In this document: piece by piece, positions 27,731-36,289 of the stretch | Numbering within the stretch: position 1 is the stretch's first letter | How the letters are laid out: every line of letters begins with the position of its first letter | Origin: Salinimonas lutimaris | GTDB lineage: Bacteria > Pseudomonadota > Gammaproteobacteria > Enterobacterales > Alteromonadaceae | Reading direction: 5' to 3' | Length of the DNA stretch: 64,000 nucleotides | Assembly (NCBI RefSeq): GCF_005222225.1 | Contig: NZ_CP036536.1 | Location: 892,001 to 956,000, forward strand | Position numbers and translations under genes: made by a program | The notes under the pieces: generated by a model | Databases searched by the model: none | Seen by the model: the letters and a program-made list of their open reading frames with translations, nothing else | What the model was told of the DNA's origin: nothing

Positions 27731-28062
27731 TTCTACGTATAACATTCTTGTCTGAAACTGACGTCACTCTGCTGTGCTATTCATTTGAAATAACACTCTA
27801 CCCCCTCCGCGCGACGGTATCCTTTTTCCGCATGTCTCTGCTATTCAGGATGAGTAAAAAGATTTTTCACCGGTGTTCTACCGGTAATCAGGGTTAACGA
27901 CACCAGCGAGTGCAGTGTGAAAATAATCGATCCGCCTGTCACCCTTCAGCATATAGTATATGGCTATCGCCGCATGGCGCTCATGGCGTGGCGATCTGCA
28001 CGCCCGGTTGTGGCAATCCACACCCAGTAGTGGCAATAAAAGCGGATGAGGTGAGATACGGA

Positions 28063-29169
28063 ATGAAATGGATAGCAAAATGTGCGGGAATCTGGTTAAT
28101 GACAATATGTGGCATAGCAAACTCACAGACAGAAGATAAATTAAAAATAGGGGTCATCGGCCTGACCCATACCCATGTTCACTGGATTTTTGACAGTGAG
28201 CAGCACGGGGAGTTTGAGATTGTCGGTATCGTTGAGCCGGATACGTCGCTGGCCACACGCTATGCCCGGCAGCACGGCTATTCTATGGACAAGGTGTATC
28301 CGACCATGGAGGCCTTATTTGAGGCACAGGACGTTGAAGCGGTCACGGCTTTTGGAACTATTTTTGAACATCTGGAGGTCGTGCAGAAAGCTGCGCCACG
28401 CGGTATTCACGTTATGGTGGAAAAGCCCCTGGCGGTGAATATGGAGCATGCTGTAAAAATGCAGGTGCTGGCGCAAAAGCACAAGATCCATCTTCTGACC
28501 AACTATGAAACCACCTGGTATCCAACAAATCATGAAGCATTCCGGGCAATAAAAGCCAACGAAATTGGTGAAATAAAAAAAGTACTGGTACGGGATGGTC
28601 ATAAAGGCCCGGCAAAATTAGAACTGAACAGTGAATTTTTAAACTGGCTGACCGACCCAGTACAAAATGGCGGTGGTGCTATTGTGGATTTTGGGTGTTA
28701 TGGGGCTAACCTGATGACCTGGCTGATGGACGGCAGACTGCCTCATTCAGTGACCGCCATTACACAGCAGTTGCAGCCCCGCAATAATCCCAGAGTGGAT
28801 GACGAAGCTATTATCATTCTGAATTACGGCGATGCGAATGCGGTAATTCAGGGATCATGGAACTGGCCAATTGGGCGTAAGGATATGGAAGTGTATGGCG
28901 AAAGTGGGGTGGTGTATGCCGATAATCGTAATACCTACCGTAAGCGCCTGGCTCGTGGCTATGATGAGTTTGATGAAATGGTTAGGCAGCTGCCCGAGCG
29001 TGCCGCACCGTATAACGATCCATTTCATTACTTCAAAGCGGTGATAAATCAGGACATTAAAGTGCAGCCACAGGATTTATCCGCCCTTGAGAATAATATG
29101 GCGGTAGTCAGAATCTTAGATGCTGCCAGACAAAGCGCGCGAACCGGCACAACCGTTCGTTTGCAATAG
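28063..29169 (+). CDS. Exported Gfo/Idh/MocA-family oxidoreductase
   Basis: A 368-residue NAD(P)-dependent oxidoreductase-like protein. I chose the ATG at 28063, preceded by a GAGGTGAG box; the longer frame is not supported. From there a signal peptide is visible (residues 1-22, ending IANSQ), then the Rossmann start LKIGVIGLTHTHVHWIF, where THTH replaces the usual GxG-x-G end. EKPLAVN (catalytic EKP) is intact, and the C-terminal alpha/beta domain contains GGGAIVDFGCYGANLMTWL. Exported members of this family include glycoside-acting enzymes that carry their cofactor across by the Tat route, but no twin-arginine is present here. The substrate is unknown. Confidence 0.83.
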   Translation: MKWIAKCAGIWLMTICGIANSQTEDKLKIGVIGLTHTHVHWIFDSEQHGEFEIVGIVEPDTSLATRYARQHGYSMDKVYPTMEALFEAQDVEAVTAFGTIFEHLEVVQKAAPRGIHVMVEKPLAVNMEHAVKMQVLAQKHKIHLLTNYETTWYPTNHEAFRAIKANEIGEIKKVLVRDGHKGPAKLELNSEFLNWLTDPVQNGGGAIVDFGCYGANLMTWLMDGRLPHSVTAITQQLQPRNNPRVDDEAIIILNYGDANAVIQGSWNWPIGRKDMEVYGESGVVYADNRNTYRKRLARGYDEFDEMVRQLPERAAPYNDPFHYFKAVINQDIKVQPQDLSALENNMAVVRILDAARQSARTGTTVRLQ

Positions 29170-29350
29170 TCAAACGGCCAGATTTTTTTACCAGAAGATA
29201 AAGACCAGCAATCCCCGCAAGCGGCCGCGGGTCTGTTGTTAACCAATGCCTTTCGGTACTATTGGAAAACTGGCCTACAAAACAGTGACGGGAGTCCGGT
29301 GATATTCATTCAGTACAGACAACGTAATCGTATGAATAAAGGCAACAGGC

Positions 29351-29884
29351 ATGCTTAGTGGTTTAGTATTAGCTGGTGGACGGTCACGCCGTATGGGCCA
29401 GGATAAAGCGCTGATGCCCTATCATGGACACTCACTCATGGAGCATGCCGCATCGCTGTTAAAACAGGCAGGCTGCCGGCAGGTGCTGATAAGTCGAAAT
29501 CAGCCAGGTTATCTTAATGATATATTGCCGGATAACGGTCCTTTGGGCGGTGTACATGCGGCGCTTAACGCCCTGAATACCGGTGACGAATTACTGGTTG
29601 TACCGGTCGATATGCCAAAACTTTCGGTGATATTTTTACAATCACTGGTAAATAGCGGTCGTGAACAGAATCAGGCGGTCACGGTCAGACACCGTCACCT
29701 GCCATTTTACCTGCCAGTAACCACTCACACTCATACTATGCTGCATCAACTGTTAACCGAGCGACAGGAACGAAAAGTGGTTCGTTTTTTAGATGCTCTT
29801 AACGCGTTGGAATTTACCGGCCACACTGATGACAGTATTTGGCTGAATGTTAATACCCCGGATGACTGGCCTGATGAATTCTGA
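29351..29884 (+). CDS. mobA: Molybdenum cofactor guanylyltransferase MobA
   Basis: Adds GMP to molybdopterin to make the guanine dinucleotide form of the cofactor; 177 residues, slightly short of E. coli MobA (194). The nucleotidyltransferase signature LVLAGGRSRRMGQDKALMPY is at residues 5-24, and the metal-binding Asp is in VVPVDMPKL. The start is a few bases after AGGC. It overlaps fdhD by 11 nt, and a molybdo-oxidoreductase lies next door in convergent orientation, so the three genes form a functional group. Confidence 0.92.
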   Translation: MLSGLVLAGGRSRRMGQDKALMPYHGHSLMEHAASLLKQAGCRQVLISRNQPGYLNDILPDNGPLGGVHAALNALNTGDELLVVPVDMPKLSVIFLQSLVNSGREQNQAVTVRHRHLPFYLPVTTHTHTMLHQLLTERQERKVVRFLDALNALEFTGHTDDSIWLNVNTPDDWPDEF

Positions 29885-30689
29885 TACTCACAACAATCTT
29901 TCCGGCTTTGCGCGGTGCAACGCGCAGATTCTGGATGAACCGCCATCGGTCGACGAGTTTGTTTTGCCAGAAGAAGTTGCATTAAGCATCAGTTACAACG
30001 GTATAAATCATGCGGTCATGCTGGTGACACCCACAGATATCAAAGATTTTGTGACCGGTTTTAGCCTGACTAGCGGGATTATTGAACACCGGCGACAGTT
30101 GTATGGCATGAGCATTGAAAAATATGATGAGCACATTAATGTCGAGGTTGAGATTTCTAACCAGGCATTCTGGGCTCTGAAATCCCGGCGTCGTCAACTG
30201 GCCGGGGCCAGCGGTTGCGGATTATGCGGGATTGAAGCGCTGGAGGCGGCTTTACCCGCGCTTATCCCGCTCAAAACTTCAGACTTACCGTCAGCCGGTC
30301 GGTTACAAAACCTGCGGGAAATCATGAATCAGGCGCAGACACTGGGTAAACAAAGTGGCGCGGTGCATGCCGCTCTATACATAGACACCCACCAAAATAT
30401 ATTATCCTGCCGTGAAGATATTGGCCGTCATAATGCCTTTGATAAACTGATCGGGGATATCACAAACAAGCAATTGCATGGGCCGGAAAATCTGGTGGTA
30501 TTAAGTAGCCGTTGCAGCCTGGAGTTAGTGCAAAAAGCAGTAAGAGCTCAGTTGCCGGTACTGGTCACGCTTTCTGCGCCCACAGCGATGGCTGTCCGGT
30601 GGGCTACCCGATACAGGCTGACTCTTATTCATGTACCACGAAGAGATGCGCCCAGAGTATATAGTGGTGAGGTAGTTGCTACCACATAG
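29874..30689 (+). CDS. fdhD: Formate dehydrogenase accessory sulfurtransferase FdhD
   Basis: Transfers sulfur from IscS to the molybdenum cofactor of formate dehydrogenase-type enzymes, 271 residues. The conserved paired cysteines are at about 115 and 118 (SGCGLCGIE). The DFVTGF and EDIGRHNAFDKLIG segments are family hallmarks. I chose the ATG at 29874, inside the end of mobA, rather than the frame opening 27 nt earlier. It probably serves the YdeP-type enzyme encoded convergently 46 nt away. Confidence 0.93.
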   Translation: MNSDTHNNLSGFARCNAQILDEPPSVDEFVLPEEVALSISYNGINHAVMLVTPTDIKDFVTGFSLTSGIIEHRRQLYGMSIEKYDEHINVEVEISNQAFWALKSRRRQLAGASGCGLCGIEALEAALPALIPLKTSDLPSAGRLQNLREIMNQAQTLGKQSGAVHAALYIDTHQNILSCREDIGRHNAFDKLIGDITNKQLHGPENLVVLSSRCSLELVQKAVRAQLPVLVTLSAPTAMAVRWATRYRLTLIHVPRRDAPRVYSGEVVATT

Positions 30690-30694
30690 AACAT

Positions 30695-30724
30695 GCACCA
30701 CCACGCTAAGTAACACGGTGGTGC
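30695..30724. terminator. Hairpin between convergent fdhD and ydeP-type gene
   Basis: GCACCACC (30695-30702) pairs exactly with GGTGGTGC (30717-30724) over a 14-nt loop. It occupies the 46-nt gap between two convergent genes, so it could act in both directions. No T tract is present on either strand. Confidence 0.5.
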
Positions 30725-30735
30725 CATGGAATAGT

Positions 30736-33060
30736 TTATACGGCTTTTACATCAATACGGCTGTCAGGAGCCGATTTTGCCAGTTTAATAGCGATAAACT
30801 TACTGGTTGGTGTGTAGGTGCCTTTGCCGTAGCTTTCCAGCGGAACCAGAGGATTGGTTTCCGGATAATAGGCCGCTGCCTGTCCTTCGGGAATATCATA
30901 GGCCACCAGCATAAAGCGAGTTACCTGGCGCTGCTTGTTGTCTCCCCACAGTGAGGTGATATCTACTTTATCACCGTCTTCAAAGCCCAGCCGTTCAATA
31001 TCTTTTTGATTGATAAACAGCACGTCCCGGGCACCAAAAACGCCGCGATAGCGATCATCCATGCCGTAAATGGTGGTGTTGTACTGATCATGAGAGCGCA
31101 TGGTCTGAAGAATAAGATCCGGGCTATCGCCGCGGGCAATGATGGCATCATCCACCAACGATTCAGGCAAAGACTCTCCTTTAAATTGCGCTTTACCGCT
31201 GTCAGTAAGCCAGCGCCTCTGTGACGCTGCATTGCCCAGATGAAAACCACCGGGGTGTCTGAGCTTATGGTTAAAGTTTTCAAACCCGGGGATAGTGTCA
31301 GCAATTAAGTCCCGGATACGGTCATAATCTGCAATTAACTCATCCCATTTCACAGGGTAATCACCTAACGTTGCTTTGGCAATACCGGCGAGAATCGCAC
31401 ATTCAGAGCGTAGCTGCTCAGAACCAGGCGGCAGTTGACCATAAGAGATATGTACCATTGAAAATGTATCTTCCACCGTAATACCTTGCTGGCCGGATAC
31501 CTGCATATCAATTTCGGTTCGCCCAAGGCAGGGCAGGATCAGGGCATCTTTTCCAGTAATCAAATGGGAACGATTAAGTTTAGTACTGATTTGTACAGTT
31601 AAATCCAGGTTTGAAAGTGCAGCATGGGCTCGTGGTGTATCGGGTGTTGCCTGTGAAAAATTACCGCCAAGGCCAATAAAAACTTTAGCCTTACCTTGTT
31701 CCATTGCCTGAAGTGCCTTAATGGTATTATGGCCATGTTCACGCGGCGGTTTAAACGAAAAGCGCTTTTCCAGGGCATCAAGGAAAGAGGTTGGCGGCTC
31801 TTCATTAATGCCGACTGTGCGATCACCCTGAACATTACTATGGCCACGAACCGGAGACAGGCCTGCGCCAGGTTTGCCCACGTTGCCCCGCAGTAATTGT
31901 ACATTCACAATTTCCTGCACGGTGGCGACAGAATGACGATGCTGCGTAATACCCATTGCCCAGCACATGATGACACGTTCTGCACGACAGTACATTGATG
32001 CTGCCAGTTTAATTTCATCTTTGCTCAGCCCTGATTGCTGTTCAATAAATTCCCAGCTGGTGGCATCAACCAGCGAAAGATAATTATCAATCCCTTCGGT
32101 ATGTTCTTGTAAAAATGCATGATCGAAAATGGCTGGCTGGTTATTCTTCTGAGCCTCTCTTTCCCAGGTAAGCAGCCATTTTGCGATACCGCGCATTACC
32201 GCCATATCTCCGCCCAAAGCGGGCCGAAAATAGGCTGTATTGGTGGGTTCAGATTCATTAGTCAGCATCTCGACTGGGTGCTGCGGATGCTGAAAGCGTT
32301 CCAGTCCACGCTCTTTAAGAGGATTGATGCACACTACCTGGGCGCCTCTTTTAACCGCGTCACGTAATGGCTCCAGCATTCGTGGATGGTTAGTTCCCGG
32401 GTTTTGACCAATAATAAAAATGGCATCGGCTTTGGCAAAGTCATCAAATACCACTGTGCCTTTACCCACGCCAATTGTTGGTTTCATGCCCTGGCCACTG
32501 GCTTCATGGCACATATTGGAACAATCAGGAAAGTTATTGGTACCATAAGCACGAACAAATAGCTGATATAAAAACGCGGCCTCGTTACTGGCTCGTCCAG
32601 AGGTGTAAAACTCCGCTTGGTGAGGAGAGTCGAGTTGCTGTAGATGTGTGGCTACAAGGGAAAAAGCACTATCCCAGCTGATCGGTTCATAGTGATCGGT
32701 ACTGGCATTATATCGCATGGGGTGAGACAGGCGGCCCTGGGACTCCAACCAATAATCGGTGTGTTGTTTAAGCGCACTGACAGAATATTTTGCAAAAAAA
32801 GCCGGGTCCACTGACCGGCCACTGGACTCCCAGTTGACAGCCTTAGCGCCATTTTCGCAGAATTTCACCATGCCATTTTCAGGTGATTCTCCCCAAGCGC
32901 AGCCTGGACAGTCAAACCCTTTATCCTGATTTGTTTTGAGCATAGCTCGCAGGTTTTTAATTGGTTTTTCGCTGTCAATCCAGTGTTTGGTGACACTTTT
33001 GAGGGCGCCCCAGCCACCTGCGGGCTTATCATAAGATTTAATATTACTTTTATCGCTCAT
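30736..33060 (-). CDS. FdhF/YdeP-family molybdopterin oxidoreductase
   Basis: A cytoplasmic molybdenum enzyme of 774 residues, very close along its whole length to E. coli YdeP. Features are the N-terminal Fe-S ligand region GFDCPGCAWGE, CENGAKAVNWE, the FYTSGRASNEAAFLYQLFVR region, NNFPDCSNMCHEASGQGM, and HSNVQGDRTVGINE. The C-terminal MopB-type domain contains RSHDQYNTTIYGMDDRYRGVFG. YdeP is linked to acid resistance in E. coli, but its substrate is not established. The neighbouring mobA and fdhD provide cofactor guanylylation and sulfuration. A 22-bp palindrome lies about 250 nt upstream. Confidence 0.93.
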   Translation of the reverse strand: MSDKSNIKSYDKPAGGWGALKSVTKHWIDSEKPIKNLRAMLKTNQDKGFDCPGCAWGESPENGMVKFCENGAKAVNWESSGRSVDPAFFAKYSVSALKQHTDYWLESQGRLSHPMRYNASTDHYEPISWDSAFSLVATHLQQLDSPHQAEFYTSGRASNEAAFLYQLFVRAYGTNNFPDCSNMCHEASGQGMKPTIGVGKGTVVFDDFAKADAIFIIGQNPGTNHPRMLEPLRDAVKRGAQVVCINPLKERGLERFQHPQHPVEMLTNESEPTNTAYFRPALGGDMAVMRGIAKWLLTWEREAQKNNQPAIFDHAFLQEHTEGIDNYLSLVDATSWEFIEQQSGLSKDEIKLAASMYCRAERVIMCWAMGITQHRHSVATVQEIVNVQLLRGNVGKPGAGLSPVRGHSNVQGDRTVGINEEPPTSFLDALEKRFSFKPPREHGHNTIKALQAMEQGKAKVFIGLGGNFSQATPDTPRAHAALSNLDLTVQISTKLNRSHLITGKDALILPCLGRTEIDMQVSGQQGITVEDTFSMVHISYGQLPPGSEQLRSECAILAGIAKATLGDYPVKWDELIADYDRIRDLIADTIPGFENFNHKLRHPGGFHLGNAASQRRWLTDSGKAQFKGESLPESLVDDAIIARGDSPDLILQTMRSHDQYNTTIYGMDDRYRGVFGARDVLFINQKDIERLGFEDGDKVDITSLWGDNKQRQVTRFMLVAYDIPEGQAAAYYPETNPLVPLESYGKGTYTPTSKFIAIKLAKSAPDSRIDVKAV

Positions 33061-33309
33061 AGAATTAATAGGGTTTACTTGCGCAAACTCGCCTCGTTAT
33101 CCACTTTGATTTACCTTAAACACACCTTGATACCAATCCAACTGTTCAGCGCCCGACGCACCCTGGGTGAGATTAGCGGTAGCGGCCGGCAGAAAAACAG
33201 ATTATCAAGCCACTTACCTGATACAAGCCAATACTCAGGCATCCTGTATTTTTTGATGCATTCATACAAACTGCATAAGCTAATCATATTTTTCATCAAC
33301 AAGTTAGGT

Positions 33310-33331
33310 ACTCTTGTACATGTACAAGAGT
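33310..33331. promoter_or_regulatory. Perfect 22-bp palindrome upstream of the ydeP-type gene
   Basis: The half-site ACTCTTGTACA (33310-33320) is followed immediately by its exact complement (33321-33331), with no spacer. Such exact dyads are typical of dimeric repressor operators, but it could also form a hairpin. It lies 250 nt upstream of the YdeP-type gene (minus strand) and 277 nt upstream of the RAYT gene (plus strand). Function is not shown. Confidence 0.6.
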
Positions 33332-33346
33332 TTAGTTAAATCATCC

Positions 33347-33482
33347 GACACCCACTTTTTTAGGTGATGGATTTTAAACAATGAACTGGCTTTGGAATAA
33401 ATATGCTTTAGACACCCACCTAATTGTGGTGGGTGTCTGTTAAAAGCCAGCTTCGGATGGGAACATACAAAAAGTGAGTGTC
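33347..33482. repeat. REP-type repeats upstream of RAYT, with nested hairpin
   Basis: GACACCCACC (33411-33420) pairs exactly with GGTGGGTGTC (33428-33437) across 7 nt. Outside it, CTGGCTTT (33386-33393) pairs with AAAGCCAG (33443-33450). A further GACACCCAC is at 33347-33355, and a variant GTGAGTGTCC is at about 33473. They fill the 547-bp gap (33061-33607) between the YdeP-type gene and the RAYT gene, which otherwise holds only the palindrome at 33310 and no further gene. The same nine-base word recurs in other gaps of the window. Confidence 0.85.
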
Positions 33483-33607
33483 CGCATTAGGAGCTTATTT
33501 AAGTGTATGTCCGGCATTAAACAAACACTGACTTGAAGTACAGTCGATGCACTATTCTGTCTGTGGCACAGTGTATAACTCCCGATCAGATATTCAGGAA
33601 TACCATT

Positions 33608-34546
33608 ATGCCGCTACCCAGAAAATCACTGATATCATTGTCAGAAACGCCTTACTATCATTGCGTTTCTCGTTGTGTACGCCGGGCTTATTTATGCGGT
33701 AGAGACGCGCTGACCGGGCAAAGCTATGAGCATCGCCGAGGTTGGGTAGAGCAGCGGCTACTGTTACTGGGTAAGGTATTTGCCATTGATATCTGTGCTT
33801 ATGCAGTGATGAGTAACCACACTCACGTTGTGTTGCATGTGAATAACTCACAGGCCATGGCCTGGTCCACCCGTGAGGTATTACTGCGCTGGCATAGGCT
33901 GCATCAGGGAACCGTACTCACGCGGCGCTATGTGAATGACCCAAATGGTCTCAATGTAGCTGAAATTAAAACCGTCGAAGAGGCCGCTCTGGTTTATCGG
34001 CACAGGCTATTCGATATCAGCTGGTTTATGCGTCTGCTCAACGAATATATTGCCCGGCGTGCAAATAAAGAAGATGAGTGTACGGGGCGCTTTTGGGAGG
34101 GCAGGTTTAAATCACAGGCTCTGTTAGATGAGACTGCACTGGCCGCCTGTATGGCCTATGTTGATTTGAATCCGGTTCGTGCTCACATTGCCAAGTGTCC
34201 CGAACACTCGACCTACACCAGTATTCAAAAACGAATAAAGGCACTAAAGAGCCGTAAGCAGCCAGGTTGTCTTTATCCCCTGGCTTCAGGTAATAATAAA
34301 GCTAAGCAGCAAAATGGCGTGAATAGCTTGCCATTTACGCTGCCTGATTACCTGCAACTGGTAGATTATATTTATCGTTCAGCACAGCATCATGAAGGCG
34401 GCACCCCACATGCGCTGCCGCAGTGTTTTAATCAATCAGGATTAAGCAATTTACAGTGGTCTTGCCTTGTAAGCTCAATAGAATCACAGTTCTCTCATAA
34501 AATAGGTATTACCATTTTCAGGCGCAAAATACGCCATACAGCTTAA
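33608..34546 (+). CDS. REP-associated tyrosine transposase-like protein (RAYT, Y1/HUH)
   Basis: A 312-residue IS200-like HUH endonuclease. The start at 33608 has an AGGA box; the frame opens 25 codons earlier without support. The metal-binding HUH motif is His71 and His73 in VMSNHTHVVLHV. Tyr147 in MRLLNEYIARR is a plausible nucleophile, followed by the family segments GRFWEGRFKSQ and YVDLNPVRA. Unlike an insertion sequence, it has no partner ORF or terminal repeats. REP hairpins lie just upstream, and copies of the same repeat occur elsewhere in the window, which fits a RAYT acting on dispersed REPs. Activity cannot be judged from sequence. Confidence 0.87.
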   Translation: MPLPRKSLISLSETPYYHCVSRCVRRAYLCGRDALTGQSYEHRRGWVEQRLLLLGKVFAIDICAYAVMSNHTHVVLHVNNSQAMAWSTREVLLRWHRLHQGTVLTRRYVNDPNGLNVAEIKTVEEAALVYRHRLFDISWFMRLLNEYIARRANKEDECTGRFWEGRFKSQALLDETALAACMAYVDLNPVRAHIAKCPEHSTYTSIQKRIKALKSRKQPGCLYPLASGNNKAKQQNGVNSLPFTLPDYLQLVDYIYRSAQHHEGGTPHALPQCFNQSGLSNLQWSCLVSSIESQFSHKIGITIFRRKIRHTA

Positions 34547-34553
34547 TGCCAGA

Positions 34554-34593
34554 CAAAGAGCCCACTTATTTAATATTTAACAAATGGGCTTTG
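34554..34593. terminator. Hairpin between convergent RAYT and pntB
   Basis: CAAA-G-AGCCCA (34554-34564) pairs with TGGGCTTTG (34585-34593) with one bulged base and a long AT-rich loop. It fills the 58-bp gap between two convergent genes, so it probably stops both transcripts. Confidence 0.55.
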
Positions 34594-34604
34594 AAGGTGC
34601 AGAC

Positions 34605-35993
34605 TTATTCGTCTCCAAATTCCCTGATAATGGTATTGATAGTATCTTTGGCATCTCCCAACACCATGCGTGTGTTATCTCGGAAAAACAGAGGGTTGTC
34701 GACCCCGGCAAAGCCTGCATCAGCTGAGCGCTTTAGCACAAAGACTGTTTTTGCACGATAGGCTTCAATAACTGGCATGCCGTATATAGGGCTGCCTTTC
34801 ATCTCTTTTGCCGCTGGGTTAACAACATCGTTGGCACCAATCACAATAACAACATCGTAATTTTCCATTCGCGGATTAACATCGTCCATTTCATAGAGTT
34901 GATCATAAGGGACATCGGCTTCTGCCAGTAAAACGTTCATATGACCAGGCATACGACCAGCCACCGGGTGAATGGCATAATCCACACTACAGCCGTTTTC
35001 TTCCAGCAGGGCCTGTAGTTCACGTACGGCATGCTGTGCCTGTGCCACAGCCATTCCGTAGCCGGGTACAACCAAAACTGCCTGCGCCGCTTCAAGTACA
35101 TAAAAAGCATCGGCTGCCGGCATGACTTTTATTTCACCTTCGATTTTTTCCATGGCTTCAGTGGGCTTGGCAAATCCTGACAACAATACGTTTAACAGTG
35201 AACGGTTCATGGCTTTGCACATGATATTGGTCAGAATGAGGCCTGAGGCGCCAACCAACAGCCCTGTTACGATAAGGATGGTGTTATTAACCGCCAGGCC
35301 GGCAGCAGAAGCGGCAATACCGGAGTAGCTGTTGAGTAAAGCGATGACAACTGGCATATCCGCTCCGCCAATAGAGATGGTGGCAAGCACACCAAAACTT
35401 AAGGCCAGTATAATTATCAGGTAAAGCCATAGCGTGGTGTCTGGTTGATTGATAAAAACAATACTAAGTACAAGCAACGCTATCAGGTGAATAATACTAA
35501 GCTCACGCAGACCTCTAAAAATGAAGGCTTTTGTACTCATGTTGCCTGACAGCTTACCCCAGGCGACCAGCGAACCGGAGAAGGTGACGCCGCCAATCAT
35601 AACGGTAAGAACAACAGTGAGTAGCACCAGTAAACCGATGTGCTCATAACCGGTGAGTGTCTGATGATTAACTGTTGCCCATCCCAATAGCAGCGATGCT
35701 GCACCACCAAAACCATTGAATAGTGAAACCATTTCTGGCATTTGCGTCATCTCGACTGACCTGGCTTTCCAGACACCGTAAATCCCGCCAGCAAGAAAGC
35801 CCGTCAAAATCCAGTGATAGGCAATGATTTGATGATCAAACAGGGACACAACTACGGCAACCAGCATTCCCATTGCCGATACTGCGTTACCTTTTCGTGC
35901 AGAAGACGGATGACTGAGCAGTTTGAGTCCAATGATAAAAAGACCGGCGGCCGCCACGTAGGCCAGATTTATTAAAACAGCAACAGATTCCAT
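34605..35993 (-). CDS. pntB: NAD(P) transhydrogenase subunit beta PntB
   Basis: The NADP(H)-binding subunit of the proton-translocating transhydrogenase, which makes NADPH from NADH at the expense of proton motive force. It has 462 residues. About nine membrane helices lie in residues 1-260. The NADP(H) domain (about 285-462) contains VVPGYGMAVAQAQHAVREL, the HPVAGRMPGHMNVLLAEADVPYD segment, DDVNPRME and VIGANDVVNPAA. It is the last of three genes, 11 nt after pntAB, and is convergent with the RAYT gene. Confidence 0.95.
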   Translation of the reverse strand: MESVAVLINLAYVAAAGLFIIGLKLLSHPSSARKGNAVSAMGMLVAVVVSLFDHQIIAYHWILTGFLAGGIYGVWKARSVEMTQMPEMVSLFNGFGGAASLLLGWATVNHQTLTGYEHIGLLVLLTVVLTVMIGGVTFSGSLVAWGKLSGNMSTKAFIFRGLRELSIIHLIALLVLSIVFINQPDTTLWLYLIIILALSFGVLATISIGGADMPVVIALLNSYSGIAASAAGLAVNNTILIVTGLLVGASGLILTNIMCKAMNRSLLNVLLSGFAKPTEAMEKIEGEIKVMPAADAFYVLEAAQAVLVVPGYGMAVAQAQHAVRELQALLEENGCSVDYAIHPVAGRMPGHMNVLLAEADVPYDQLYEMDDVNPRMENYDVVIVIGANDVVNPAAKEMKGSPIYGMPVIEAYRAKTVFVLKRSADAGFAGVDNPLFFRDNTRMVLGDAKDTINTIIREFGDE

Positions 35994-36004
35994 TGTCCGG
36001 TTCC

Positions 36005-36289
36005 CTATTTTTTATCTTTCTTTTTGAACATGCCCAGCATCCGATCCGTCACCAGATAACCACCCACCACGTTAATGCTGGCCAGAGTGACTGCGGTAGT
36101 GCCCAATATGGTAGTCAGAACGTTATTATCTGAACCTGAGGCGGCCAGTGCACCAACCAAAGTGATGCCCGAAATAGCGTTGGATCCAGACATGAGTGGC
36201 GTGTGCAACGTGGCAGGTACCTTGCGAATAAGTTCAAACCCTAAAAATGCAGCCAGTAAGACAATAAAAATAAGATAAATATTTTCCAT
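36005..36289 (-). CDS. pntAB: NAD(P) transhydrogenase alpha subunit, membrane part PntAB
   Basis: A 94-residue membrane protein that corresponds to the C-terminal helices of single-chain PntA. Three hydrophobic segments are visible, with the conserved HTPLMSGSNAISGITLVGAL between the first and second. Its ATG directly follows the pntAA stop codon, with no gap. The alpha subunit is thus split into two proteins, as in Rhodospirillum-type enzymes. Confidence 0.93.
   Translation of the reverse strand: MENIYLIFIVLLAAFLGFELIRKVPATLHTPLMSGSNAISGITLVGALAASGSDNNVLTTILGTTAVTLASINVVGGYLVTDRMLGMFKKKDKK

Noticed and set aside
33608..34546. Complete insertion sequence
   Set aside because: There is a single HUH gene without accessory ORF or direct/terminal repeats flanking it; the neighbouring repeats are REP words found elsewhere, which fits a RAYT better.
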